Shown piece after piece: positions 1 through 14,200 of a DNA stretch of 64,000 nucleotides. Position 1 is the first letter of the stretch. Each line of letters begins with the position of its first letter. The translations under genes were made by a program, and so were the position numbers. Origin of the DNA: Lamellibrachia columna (Eukaryota > Annelida > Polychaeta > Sabellida > Siboglinidae); assembly GCA_963662155.1 (NCBI GenBank), contig OY759261.1, forward strand, positions 47,175,911 through 47,239,910, in the 5' to 3' direction. Below the pieces are notes generated by a model. It did not search any database and was not told the DNA's origin. It worked only from the letters and a program-made list of their open reading frames with translations.

Positions 1-2166
1 CAGTGGCTGTAGTTGAGAAAGAATGGTAGTATAACACCAAGTGCTGATAAAGGGTTTCTTACTTGAGATGATTTGGGTAAAAAAAGCTTCAAACAAATCT
101 AGGATTCCTAACTTGATAACAATCACTTGTTAGCCTGTTGCCTAACTTGCAAAGGGTATGACCCAGTGACTTTGCCCACACTGAGCCATTATTTACCCCC
201 TTACTGTGTCCTTATCAACCTCAGAAATCTACATGCAAAGTGTTGTTTGTTAAACTGCTCAGAAGTCAGCCTTAAGGGGAAAGGGAGAGGTAAAAACATT
301 GGGGTTATTATAAATCTTCACTAGTTAGTAACCCTGGGGTAGCTATGACTTGTCTGGAGGGTAGCTAGCTGGGGACAGATGACAATTATGATATGTCACT
401 GACATTAGCCTGGAATATAGCTAAGTAGATGCATATGCTTAGAAATACCAGATCATGCAGTAAGCATGTTTTTTTACATATCTTTCAGTTTTTAGAGTAT
501 GCACAGCTGTTGCATTTGAGGTCAGGCAATGCTGTCATCCAAATATGTTTCATGAACTTATGGAGAATTTTTTTTTTTTAAATAAATGTTGCTTCCTCAG
601 TGACAAAATTAACAGGAAAGAGGAACATCTGTATATGTGTCTGTGTTTGTACTGGCAAGTAATATCCTTGAGGACTCTTCACTCCAGTGCGCATGGTGGC
701 TAGCTGATCAGCTAGTCTCTTATATGTTGACTGAGACTTGTTTTGAATAAATCTAAAGAATTACACGAGATAGTGCTTGAAGGCAGAGAGTTCCACTCCC
801 TAAAGGTAGACAGAACTGTTCCAAGTTGTGTTGGATGTCTGTCTAATTTGTGAAGAAATTGAATATTGTGTTTACATGAGTACCTAGTGTTTAGTGTACT
901 TGTCTAGTGGGATATATATCAGTTTGTGCTACATTTTATATAATATTCATAGTCTTTTAATGTTACTCCTTGTCTGTCGGGTTTCCATCCATCGTCTTTA
1001 AGTTTCTCTGTAATTTAGATTGCGCAAAATACAAAACAAAAGGAATTCCAAAACAAAAGTACTGAGCGTATATAAACCTGGAATAACCAGAAAGTCTTGA
1101 AAGAGAAGGTACATAATACTTGCTATGTGCTGACCTCCACTCAGAACATTGAACAATACTATTTAATCTCTACTGCAGGCAGAAAAATATCTAATCTGAT
1201 CAAGTAGTTGTCAAAATCTGATAGTGTATTGTCAAATCACTATGATTAACACTGACTGGCTGACCACCTAGCGACATAGGGTGTCATTAAAGGTAGAACT
1301 GATTCCTTGTTCTGTGAAATTCAGTGTTGTACATAATGAACATCAATATTAGTAAAGAATTATCAATGGTGGTCTGTCCATAGCTGCCTGTGGAGCCAGT
1401 AACTGATAGTTCAGTGCAAATACTGACCATTATCTATGCCAATTAGCAACATATTGGGCTAATTAAGGCCTGGCTAATGCCCCTGTTTATTGGCCTGTTG
1501 CTGTGTAAACTGCTGTTGTAGTCAGATCAAGTAATCAGCTGTGATAGCCAGCTGGGGCCTTGTTCTACCTGCTGAAGTACCATGTAGACCCAAGCAGAGG
1601 TACTTTAGAGTACCTAGCATAGTTATCATGTAGTACCTACCAAAAGTGCAGACACCAATTTAAGGGACCCTTCTCATATCAGTGTTTCTCTCAGCTCATT
1701 TCAGAATCATTTCATAGTATCTACTAAGATATGCTAGAATGTTTGTACAAATATCTTATTTAGTTCTGGTTACTAAGACATTTCTTCTATGTGCAAAATC
1801 AAAATATATTGTATATTTAATGTATTATTATTATTTATATTTTAGCATTTTTGTTTTGTAAACACTGCTGAACAGATTTTTTCTGGATTTTAGTGCATAA
1901 ATAAAGTTATTATTATTACTTCTGGCCACGAAAAATAGTGCATATTCGAAAATAAAATTATGACTTATAAGATTATTGGCAGCAAAACAAAGTGATAAGA
2001 TGATAAAAAAATTAACTTTTAACAAAATTACTAACTCATCAGATCTTGTAAAACTGAATTGCATCGTCACCATCATTAACTTCACTGTTGTTATTATCAA
2101 AAGCATTGGAGTTGGGTGCGTTGCAGTTTGTCGCCATTAATGTGTAATGTTGGTATTGTCCACTAG
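1..2166. other. Non-coding sequence upstream of the first visible LRRFIP exon
   Basis: No convincing coding exon is visible on either strand. The first recognisable exon of the LRRFIP gene follows a CACTAG acceptor at its end, so this stretch is probably intron or 5' flank. The only structure I could relate to other parts of the window is a dispersed repeat near 1675-1795. The small open frames here have no recognisable protein features. Confidence 0.6.
1675..1795 (+). repeat. Dispersed repeat copy, also found in the mutase introns
   Basis: This segment shares the phrase TCATTTCAGAATCATTTCA and a following TTTGTACAAA...TTATTTAG block with 54375-54485. Inverted, more diverged relatives lie near 56450-56610 and 60100-60245. 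No coding capacity was seen. The class is unknown; a non-autonomous transposon is likely. Confidence 0.6.
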
Positions 2167-2253
2167 GCGGAGGCGAGGCTTGCGTCGAAGCGGGCAGCGA
2201 GGGCTGAAGCGAGGGAGATCCGCATGCGAGAGTTGGAGAGGCAGCAACAGGAG
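2167..2253 (+). CDS. LRRFIP2: LRRFIP exon (N-terminal signature)
   Basis: Visible residues 1-29, phase 0 at both ends. It contains the Arg/Ala-rich motif that opens all LRRFIP proteins and ends RELERQQQE before a GTGGGT donor. Confidence 0.9.
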
Positions 2254-5200
2254 GTGGGTGTCATTAGGATAAAACTGCATTTATTTCGTTTTAGATGTCA
2301 ACATTATCACACTTTGCGCAGGAAATACTACTTTCCCCTCTGGTCCAGCTTTCCTGTTTTTTTTTACAAAATGTCCTGCTTTTATAAAAAATTTGAAATC
2401 TCACGGTAAAATCGGGGCATCTGTTGTGCCATACAAGGCCGTCTAAGCACATGTTAGAATGTACAGTTTCAGTTGTAATGGAAATCAACCCTGGTAAAAT
2501 GGACAAATACTTATTAATTTATTATTAACCCTAGTGCCACTGGTTGAACCTGTTCCAGTTGATATTCGAAAGGCTAACAAATTTATGTGGTTGACATCTG
2601 TGTACTCAAAATAGGTCATGCGAGCTACTGAGGCTGGGACCCAAAAACCTGGTTGTATAACATTGGAGACAGTTTCTTATGAACTGAACCCATTTAACAG
2701 GCCCAGTCCACTGAAACCCAGAAACATTAATTTCTTACTTCATCAGTCATACTTGGGTGTTTTCATCTAAACCACTTGTGTCAGACCCAGAAACCCCAAT
2801 GTTAGTCCTTGAATTTTAAGATGAATTGGAAACCATGCAGACCACATCTAACCACAGATGGTGGACCCAGAAATAAATGATGTATTGCTGCAGTTCAGAT
2901 GTGGGCAGATGTAAGTCAGAATGACCCAGAAACACCAGTAGCTAATTGTAGGGTTCACACCTGGTGAACTTGGTACTCGGGCAACCACATGTAAGCCCAG
3001 AAACCTCAAGTGTCTGACCCCAGGAGTGAGTGACATCTGGCTTCAGTCACCCAGCAAACAATAATCACTGAGACAAACTAAAGACCTTGTGTTATGCTTC
3101 AGAGTTATTGGCTTGAATCAGTCCTAAATGACCACCCTGGTACAACCAACGCTGTGGGCCTTCTCAATAAACGTGTTTGACAGACACTAGAATCCAGACA
3201 ATTACAACACCAGCTTGCTGCCTTGTACAAAATAACAGAATGTATTGAATATTACCCTCTCACCATATGTTCCGGTTCTACACACCCCTGTTCTCGAAAC
3301 AATGATCCAGTTAAATATATGCACGCATAAATGCATACTGCTGTATGGCTTTTTCAAATGCCAAAAAAGGTAATACTAACAATTGATGGTGTAAACATTA
3401 AAAGAGTCTAACATTTCAACTTCTTAGGTTTAATATTAGACACACTTTTAAATTGGCATAAACACATTGAGAAAATAGCAAATAAGTGTTCTAGGACAAT
3501 CGGAGTTATAAACAAGTTGAAGCATGTCTTACCAAAAAGTATCAGAATTATACTATATAGTTAAATAATATTACCCCACATATATTACTGCCTAATAATA
3601 TGGGGCTACCAGTGTAATAGGATAATAAAATTACAGAAGAAAGCAATTAGAATAATATCTGTAACCAAACACAACTCACATTCGGAACCATTATTTAAAA
3701 GCCTCTCTGTTCTAAAGGTTGAAGACTTACTTAAAATACAGATACTACGATTTTATTATAAATTCATGCACAAACAATTACCAGCATACTTACAAAACTG
3801 GCCAATAAACCAGAAACGTATATACACAATCATCTCATGCGTAAACACAACAAAATACACACATTTAAAGCACAACATGAATTTGCAAAAATGTCTGAAA
3901 TATAATTTACCACATATCATCAACAATACTCCAGACATTTTAAAAGATAAGGTGACCACACACAGCTTACAGGGATATATACATTATGTTAACAATTATA
4001 TTATAAAAAGCTGTCTATGCGTATGCACCATTGTTAACTGCCACACTTGTATGCATGGTCAATAATAAATAATTAATCCAGCTATACGTGTTAACATTAA
4101 TTTACACAAGTGGAAATATACAATAAATTCATTGATAACATACCAGGGTGGCTCCTATAAGAGTGACTTCTTTAGTCTTAATAGGAGTCTCCCATATCCA
4201 ATTTGTACTGTATAATATGTGCTTACATACCTAATTTACACACAATCATTTTTTTTTATGTATTAATTACTGTTACTGTAATAATATGTTCAAATGGATC
4301 AATAAACAATTTTGTCTGTCTGTATTTTTTGCTTATGAAGTGATTTTTGTGACAGGCGGAGGAGAAACAAGACCGCAGATATGGGATGATGAGCGAACAG
4401 AAGGTCTGTACGTCTCGTGTCTTCCTGCGTTCCTACAACGTTCTTTCCACAACATTGTCCTGCCTTTTCCACAATGTTCTTTCCACAACGTCTTGGTGTT
4501 TCCACAGTGTTCTTTCCACAACATAGTCTTGCATTTTCCACAACGTTCTTTCCACAACATTGTCCTGCCTTTTTCACGTTCTTTCCACAACATTATCTTG
4601 TTGTTTCCACAATGTTCTTTCCACAAAATTTTTCTGCCTTTTTCACAACATTCTTTCCACAACATTGTTGTGCTTTTTTCACAGTATTCTTTACACAACA
4701 TTGTCCTGCCACTTCCACAATGTTCTTTCCACAACATTGTCCTGCCTTTTTCACAGTGTTCTTTCCACAACGTTGTCCTGCCTTTTTCACAGTGTTCTTT
4801 CCACAACATTGTCCTGCATTTTCCACAATGTTCTTTCCACAACATTGTCCTGCCTTTTTCACAATGTTCTTTCCACAACATTGTCCTGCCTTTTTCACAG
4901 TGTTCTTTCCACAACGTTGTCCTGCCTTTTTCACAGTGTTCTTTCCACAACATTGTCCTGCATTTTCCACAATGTTCTTTCCACAACATTGTCCTGCCTA
5001 TTTCACAATGTTCTTTCCACAACATTGTCCTGCATTTTTCACAATGTTCTTTCCACAACATTGTCCTGCATTTTTCACAATGTTCTTTCCACAACATTGT
5101 CCTGCATTTTTCACAATGTTCTTTCCACAACATTGTCCTGCATTTTTCACAATGTTCTTTCCACAACATTGTCCTGCCTCACAACATTCTTTCCACAGCG

Positions 5201-8200
5201 TGTTTATGTTTTTCCATAACATTTCCACAATGTTCTTTTCACAATGTCTTCCTGCTTTTTTCACTCATCCCTCCTTACATAACTTTCTAACAAGTAATGT
5301 GTGTGGATGTGTGCTACAATAAAGTTAATGCCTTCGTGTCAATTACCAAGGCTTGTAAAATCACAAACCAGGCAAAAACATCTAACTAGCCCCTGTACAC
5401 ACTAAATACTGTTTATTTAAATATCAACACAAATCAGTATTCTTTTTCAAAACTTATGTTAATCTTTGCTCGATGTCGTTATCAAACATAACACCCCAGT
5501 ATGCATATTATCTTCAGTTCATAACATAATATGTATTGAAACAAATAGCTCGTGAAATGCCAGTTTTATAGGTTAATGTACCTTTTTTTTATTTAACACA
5601 TACTAGAAATGTTTGTTTTAGCCTATTGTGATCTAGATATAATCTTCAAAATAAATCCTTAGGTAATTTCAAGTTGTCATTCATTCAGTTGCAGCCTCGA
5701 GTCTACACAGGAAGTTCCCGGAGAAGTAGTGATTCTTCGTCTTCTACAGAAGATGGCAGAGAAATCAAAGTATGTTGAAGGTCATAAGAGGACACGTGGC
5801 CACCAGGTCACTGTATCCTACTTAAGGGATTGTCATCATGTAATGTCATTTTGAAAATACCATTATTGTTCTGTTAGTATTTGCAGTCCTGAAAAATATA
5901 AAATGAAAGCCACCGCAAGGCTATTTCGCAGTGACAAGCACAGGTTATATGAATCTGATGTCAGTGCTCATTCACCAAACAAAGGACAGCGGAGGGTGGC
6001 GTGCGATTGTTTCCGCACTATGTGACTCATTCAACACAAGACGGAAGATGAATATCATACAATTGTCAGAGCAGTGCACTTTGAGAAAGGGGGAGGGGCT
6101 TAACAGCTGTTTCGTTTAATGGCGTACATAGATGTATTTTTTTAAGAATTTTTTTTCCGATCACATTTCATAAGATGATGTGATGCTAACTTTGAGCACA
6201 CACAAGCAGTTTTGTGTTATAATGGCTGAAGTGCTAATGCCAAGGATTTAAGGTGGAATTTTTTATAAATATCCCGTACCGCATTCAGTTATTGCATGTG
6301 TTGTGTGTATGTGCCACCAGAGGGAGCTGTCGCAGCTGGAGGAGCGGTACAAGAAAGCAATGATGAGCAACGCGCAGCTGGACAACGAGAAACAGACATA
6401 TCGCTTCCAGGTGGACCTTCTGAAGGACCAGATGGACGACATGGAGGAACAGCTGCTGGAGGTCCAGCGCGAACACCGTGACCGCTGCAAGGTGAGTCAG
6501 GGTCAAGGTTGGGTCAACATGCATCCATATGTGTAGCCTCGATTACCCGGGCTCCGTGCTGTGGCACCACCATTTGTTGTGCACATCATCGCCTGGATCC
6601 AAACCGTACTTTTAATTGTGACGGAAATTATGCATGCACCCAGATAAATTAGGCTCTAATCCGTGGATTTGGCTAGCTCAAATAAGAGTGAACTTTTAGC
6701 AGTTATACGTTGCAATATGTATCACAGTTATACTTTGATTGTATTGACACTACTGTCACACTGAAAAGTGAAATCATGCAAAATAATGTTATAGCGTAGA
6801 ATCTTGATAATGACGCTGATTGGCTGCTGGTGCTTCACGGGAACGCCTACACAAAATGGAGTGGGTAACTGACACACCATGTATTCGGAACCAGACTCTT
6901 TTCGACGAGTTCACGAAGGCGAGCAAGAGTCGGATAAGCAAGATTAGCATAGCTGCCAAGTATTACAGTTTATCCGTTACACTTACAGATTTTGTGAAAT
7001 TTATGACGGTCTTGTGGGCGTTTTTTTTATCATGTTCTGTTATTTTTGGGGGATTAGGTTGATTTTTAAATAAAGGATAAATAGATATATTGTCCTAAGT
7101 GGCAAAAGTCCTAAGGGGCTATTGTTAAGGTTGCAGTTGTGTGCAGGGAAGGGGGCATATGTACTTGTTTGTGAGTCTTATGGATTTATGTGGTTAGTCT
7201 TACAGGTTTGTACCACTCAGGGTTGACACGTATGAATGTGATATGTAGTATTGTAGAGGTGTGTACCTTGCTAGACCAGGGATTTAGGGAGTTAAGAATG
7301 TGTAACTATAAGTAAGCACAGAAACCTGAGACATCTGGCCCAGGGAGAGACATGCCAGCTTCATTAAGCTAAAATCACAGTGAATACGTTTCAAACTTTG
7401 GTGAATGTTATATTTTGTAAAATCATGTTGTGTAGTATGGGCAATTTCAAACATCTACTGTTGTGGTAGTTACTCAATGATCTTACACTTTTTGTAGCTG
7501 TTACTTGGTTCAAGTTGGCTTCACTTTGTTTGCAGAGTAATTATTTGAACTTTCACTTTGTTTGCAGAGTAACTCTCTTAACTTTCACTTACCTGTCTAC
7601 AGGAGCTGGAGCACAAGAAGCGAGATTACACAGACCTACAGAACGAGTGTGCATTCCTCAAGCAACAGCTGCAGCAACGAGATGAGCTCATTAATGTATG
7701 TACTCTTAATTAGCATATTGTATCTGTCATAATGGAGGATTGTAATGTAGATAAGTATCTGGCTATTTTCATTGAATTACATTAACAAATAGCTTTAGAA
7801 CTATAATTTTGGCATAGCTAAATGCTTCCCAGGTAAGTACAGTGGAACATGGCTTGACAGCCACCTCGCCATTATGGTCACCTTGACAGCCACCTCGCCA
7901 TTATGGTCACCTTGGGTCAGACCCACATTATCTCCAGAACAGTAGGACATTAAGTCCCGCTAACAGTCAACTCTCTATTCAGGTAACTTTGACCTAGTCC
8001 TGAGAGAGACCTTGGTAGCGAGGTTCCACTCTGTGTAAGAATCCTACTTTACATTGGCAAAGTTTATTTATATTTTGTATACAAGAAATGTTTGCTTCAA
8101 CGCCAACATTTCTTATTAAGTTGTATGCATGTCATTATAAGGTATTAATTCAGCCTTGCTGTTATCAACACAGTGTGGCTGTAGTAAGTTATACAAAGTT

Positions 8201-11200
8201 GTCATTCTGATGTTTCATTTGGTACAATTCTCTGGTGGCATAATCATACAGACAATGGTATCCTGTAACCTTGGTTTTGTTCTACATATTTACATAGACA
8301 AAATACTAATTCTGCAGTTTCAGTCATGCACTGGGTGTGATGCTAATAACTGCACATAGTGCACATGGTATATATTCTTTCATCCACATTGCAGGAAAAC
8401 GGTTTAGTGTATGTATCAAATGGCACCATGGAAGATGGTGATGCAAGTTCCAGTGAATCAAAAACGATAACTCGGGTGCCAGCAAAGGAAACGGGGCTGG
8501 CTGCACTCCTAACGCCAGAGGCTGCGGAGATACTAGGACTAGCTAATGGATCATTAGGTGGGTGTTAGTAATTCTCAACAGGTTTAAGTTAAGTGTATCT
8601 TTTGATGTACCATCCAAAGCTATTACTCCAGGTAACAAGTGGACAAGGAAGCCATTGGCTTACCGAGTGTGTTCTGTTCATAGCCTGTTAGTTTAGTTAT
8701 GATCATTTACATAAACAGTAGATATTGTGTTTCATACATGTATTATCCTCTGTGAGAATGAGTACTTATAAACTATCTACACTGTTCTTTAACTAATGCT
8801 GCTTTGTGTCCACTAACCTTGATCAATATTTTTAAAACCATTAAATATCTTTACAATTTCTACTTGATCTCCTCTTAATCTCGTTGTCTCTAATTTTGCT
8901 AAACAACATTCTTTCTTATCAGTTTCGGTTACTGTATGTGGTGTGTTTTAAAGCCTTTCACACAGGCAATTTGCCTATATGAAAACCTGCTCTGTCCACA
9001 TGCATGAGATTTATATGTAATATTTGCTGACTAAGAATGTTGAAAAAAAAACAGGTTTTTGCCAAATGACCTTCTGCACTGCCCTTGAAAATATACATAT
9101 TTTGCAGATGACAGGTTAAAGTTATTTGCTGAAGAAAAGAAGTCGTCGCAATTGGAAGTGAGTAAATGTTTTTGGTTTTAAAGTTTCTCCCGGAAATCTA
9201 TCAGATCTCCTGTTCTGGACGGGAGAACAAATCTCCTGGATTTCTGATGAAACCCAAAATATTGTTGTGTGGCCTAACAAAAGATCATCAATCCCTCCCT
9301 TTACTCACGCCAACAACAACAGCAGGGGTTAGTTCCATCAGGTTGTGTGCAGAGTGGACAAGGGAAACTTAGCTAAACAGTATCCTTGTGTTTTGCCTGT
9401 TGATGTTATTTGTACGCGTTAGACAAACAGTCCCCTATTATCGCCTACATGTGTATATCGAATTCATATATTGCCCATCAATACATCTCCATTATATACA
9501 AGTTTTATTTCATTCATATATATATATATATATTTGATAATTGTCACAATCGGAGCACATTATAAACGAAAAGACAATAAAAAAGATTTTCATAAAAACT
9601 GCCTCCATCACCTATGATCACAAATGCCTCCGTCACCCAGGATCACAAACTTTTAAGAGAAAAAAATGCCTCAGTTCTAGCCCTACCAGTAAATCTTATG
9701 TTAATTGCTTAAATGTAATCTAATATGTAGGCTACTGCCTGCTGGGTAAGATATATTTCAGGAGTTGAAACAAATTGTTTTACTAGTCCACAAAGAATTT
9801 GTCTACTGCCAAAATGTTTATTAACATGTAAGTATACCATTTAATAGTACATATATGCTGTGTAGTTGGAACTAATGTTGATATGGTGGTAATTTTTGTG
9901 AGTGTCGAGGTTGTGAAATACTCTTGATTTATGCACAATTCCCTGATATCCTGAGACCCTCCAATTTATGTACAATTCTCTGACATCCCAAGCCATGCCA
10001 ACTTACGATTAAGTCTCCTGCATTTGCATTTCTGAAACTTAACATGTATGGATTGCATATTTGCATGTTTATGAGTTATTTCCTGAATTCGAAGTATTCA
10101 TATTTGTAATAAATAATGCAGTAATAGGAACACAAAGTACAGTAAGATTTATTCATATTTGTAATGATCAGCGCAGTAATCAGAACACAAAGTATAGTCA
10201 AATGTATTTATAGTTGGAACGAATAAAGAAATTCTTTGGCAACCACTAAAAGCCCATGCCAGAATCTACAACAGTAGTTTTAAGTGGGGCGTCGCGGTGC
10301 AGTGGTTACAGCTTCAGACTCTCAGTTCGAATCCTTTTGTTGCTGTTACATTTCTGTTAACTTTGCATTGCGTCGGTTCAGTGAACTGTTTAATTCTATA
10401 CCTGTCTCGTAGACAGCAGTGGATACATATGAACGAATAGTCTTTGCACAGCAGTAATTGCAGCATGGCTGAATGCTTCCTAGAGAAGTTGGATTGGCAG
10501 GAACAGGTTTCCAGGGTTTGAAGAGTGCTTTGAGCGGTCCTAAGGACTGAATACCACGCATACGTGTTACTTTTACCTTTGTGTTCTCGCAGATAAAGAA
10601 GCTACGGCAACAGTTAGAAGACGAGAGGGAACGAAATGCGCTGTCAGAAAAATACTCGACTCCCCCGCGATTGAATGTTTCAAATGGCCCTGAAGTACAC
10701 CTGATGGAGGTGCAAAGTAAGTCTCTGTCAAATGGCCCTGAAGTACACCTGATGGAGGTGTAAATTAAGTCTCTGTTACCATGGCGATAAATGTCGTGTT
10801 TTCATTTCTTTTTCTTCAGTTTAGGTAATAATTCTGCTGATAAATTGAGTGCATTGTCCCTCGACAGGAGATACATGTGGCTCACTCTGGTGGCTAAACA
10901 TACACCTATTCTTTTTTAAAGAAGGTCAGTTCATGGACTTGTTTGCTCTGAACCTTAGGAACCTGTTAGGAATGTGACTGTTTTGGGGAAATGTTGGAAG
11001 TTTGCAGTATAAGAGACCATAGCAATGGGAACATTTCAGGACATAAAGTTTCTGTACAAATAGGCTCAAAGCCAGACCTCTTTATTGTGAAATTATGCCA
11101 AATTTGGGGACTAATATGTATTTTAGGAACAAGCTCAAAAAAAGTCATGTACCAGAAATATATTGTTTGTGAGATGGCAAAAGAATTGTGCATTATGAAA

Positions 11201-14200
11201 CATTTTGTATTCTGTTGTAGTGGAAGCCCAGAAACAACTCAATGACTATAAATACAAGCTAAAAAAGGCAGAACAAGACATCACAACCCTGGAGGGCAAC
11301 GTGAGTGCTTCACCAAACAGCACTCTCCTTCCCCCTTCTCTCCTCCCCCTTCTCTCACCTCCCTCATCTCCTCCCATTCTCTCTTCCCCTTCTCTCCTAC
11401 CCATCTCTCCTCTCTTTATCTCCCCCTTCTCTCCTCCCCTTCTCTTCTCCCCTTATCTCCTCCCCGTTCTCTCCTCCCCCTTCTCTCACCTCCCTTATCT
11501 CCTACCCATCTCTATTCCTTTTCTTTACTCTCCCCTTTTCTCCTCCTCTTCTCTCTCCTTCCCCTTCTCCTCCCCTCCTCTCCTCCCCCTTCTCTCCATT
11601 CTCTCCTCCCCCTTTGCTCCTCCCCCTTCTCTCACTTCCCTTCTCTCCTCCCCATCTCCATTCTCTTCTCTCCTCCCCTTCTCTCCCCTTCTCTCCTCAT
11701 CCTTCTCTCCTCCTCTTTCTCTCTGCTTCTCTGCCCTCTTCTCTCTACCACTTCTCTCTACCACTTCTCTCCTCCCCTTCTCTTCACCCCTTCTCGCCTA
11801 TGTCCCCGATCTAGTTTGTTGCATTGTTTATGTTTTCATTGTTGCAAATCATTCTTGTGACACTTTGTCATGGCTGATTGCACATAGCTAAAATATTCGC
11901 AGGAGTCGCCCTTCAGTCGCTCTTCTCTTATTCACTGTCATTTGATGGCCACATCCTGTAATGCCAAAAAAAATTCAAAAGCACAAGACCGTTTCCTGTG
12001 TCCGTAAACCCATCACAAAATCTTTAACACTTATGGTTAAGCTGTAAGAGTTGGAACCTGCTGTTGGAATCTTTGACCTACTGACCTTGACCATAAACAT
12101 CTGCTGTTTGTTGAAGGTATTGCGACTAGAGAGTCAAGTGAAGCGGTATCGGTCAGCCGCTGAGGGATCGGAAAAAGTTGAGGATGACTTGAAACAGGAG
12201 AAACGGAAACTTCAGAGAGAGGTAAGTCAGTGTTGACGCCTCGTAAAACAACCAGTATCATTGCATTCTCACACAGGCCAAGCCGTGTTTTGGTTGAAAT
12301 CAGTATATTTATGATTTCAAATTCTGTATAAAAATAAATCTTTCGATTCCGATCAATTGTGGCCGTCTATGAAGCTACAAAAATCCGCTAGGTTTCCATG
12401 CTTACTTCTGATGCAGATCAAGTTTCTCCATCTACCAGGTTATGAAATATACTTATATGAACAAAACTCACTAGGTTTCACTCAAAATTGGCCTAACGAT
12501 TTTTCCTTGAATTTGAAACAAAACCATAGAAGTACAGGACACAGCAGTATAAGTACACTCGGCCGTATAAGTACAGGACACAGCAGTATAAGTACACTCG
12601 GCCGTATAAGTACAGGACACCGCAGTATAAGCACACTCGGCCGTATAAGTACAGGACACCGCAGTATAAGTACACTCGGCCGTATAAGTACAGGACACAG
12701 CAGTATAAGCACACTCGGCCGTATAAGTACAGGACACAGCAGTATAAGCACACTCGGCCGTATAAGTACAGGACACAGCAGTATAAGCACACTCGGCCGT
12801 ATAAGTACAGGACACAGCAGTATAAGCACACTCGGCCGTATAAGTACAGGACACAGCAGTATAAGCACACTCGGCCGTATAAGTACAGTACACAGCAGTA
12901 TAAGCACACTCGGCCGTATAAGTACAGGACACAGCAGTATAAGCACACTCGGCCGTATAAGTACAGGACACAGCAGTATAAGCACACTCGGCCGTATAAG
13001 TACAGGACACAGCAGTATAAGCACACTCGGCCGTATAAGTACAGGACACAGCAGTATAAGCACACTCGGCCGTATAAGTACAGGACACAGCAGTATAAGC
13101 ACACTCGGCCGTATAAGTACAGGACACAGCAGTATAAGCACACTCGGCCGTATAAGTACAGGACACAGCAGTATAAGCACACTCGGCCGTATAAGTACAG
13201 GACACAGCAGTATAAGCACACTCGGCCGTATAAGTACAGGACACAGCAGTATAAGCACACTCGGCCGTATAAGTACAGGACACAGCAGTATAAGCACACT
13301 CGGCCGTATAAGTACAGGACACAGCAGTATAAGCACACTCGGCCGTATAAGTACAGGACACAGCAGTATAAGCACACTCGGCCGTATAAGTACAGGACAC
13401 AGCAGTATAAGCACACTCGGCCGTATAAGTACAGGACACAGCAGTATAAGCACACTCGGCCGTATAAGTACAGGACACAGCAGTATAAGCACACTCGGCC
13501 GTATAAGTACAGGACACAGCAGTATAAGCACACTCGGCCGTATAAGTACAGGACACAGCAGTATAAGCACACTCGGCCGTATAAGTACAGGACACAGCAG
13601 TATAAGCACACTCGGCCGTATAAGTACAGGACACAGCAGTATAAGCACACTCGGCCGTATAAGTACAGGACACAGCAGTATAAGCACACTCGGCCGTATA
13701 AGTACAGGACACAGCAGTATAAGCACACTCGGCCGTATAAGTACAGGACACAGCAGTATAAGCACACTCGGCCGTATAAGTACAGGACACAGCAGTATAA
13801 TCACACTCGGCCGTATAAGTACAGGACACAGCAGTATAAGCACACTCGGCCGTATAAGTACAGGACACAGCAGTATAAGCACACTCGGCCGTATAAGTAC
13901 AGGACACAGCAGTATAAGCACACTCGGCCGTATAAGTACAGGACACAGCAGTGTAAGCACACTCGGCCGTATAAGTACAGGACACAGCAGTGTAAGCACA
14001 CTCGGCCGTATAAGTACAGGACACAGCAGTGTAAGCACACTCGGCCGTATAAGTACAGGACACAGCAGTGTAAGCACACTCGGCCGTATAAGTACAGGAC
14101 ACAGCAGTGTAAGCACACTCGGCCGTATAAGTACAGGACACAGCAGTGTAAGCACACTCGGCCGTATAAGTACAGGACACAGCAGTGTAAGCACACTCGG

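Noticed and set aside
4286..5322. Overlapping open frames of 88-334 codons rich in Cys, Phe and His
   Set aside because: Artefacts of the 36-bp minisatellite; open on both strands, no start context, intronic.
6820..7062. 80-codon open frame between LRRFIP exons
   Set aside because: No similarity, no splice or start support, and it lies inside an intron.
10300..10340. tRNA gene
   Set aside because: A and B boxes are present but the arms do not pair into a cloverleaf; the context is a SINE with a shared body and tail.
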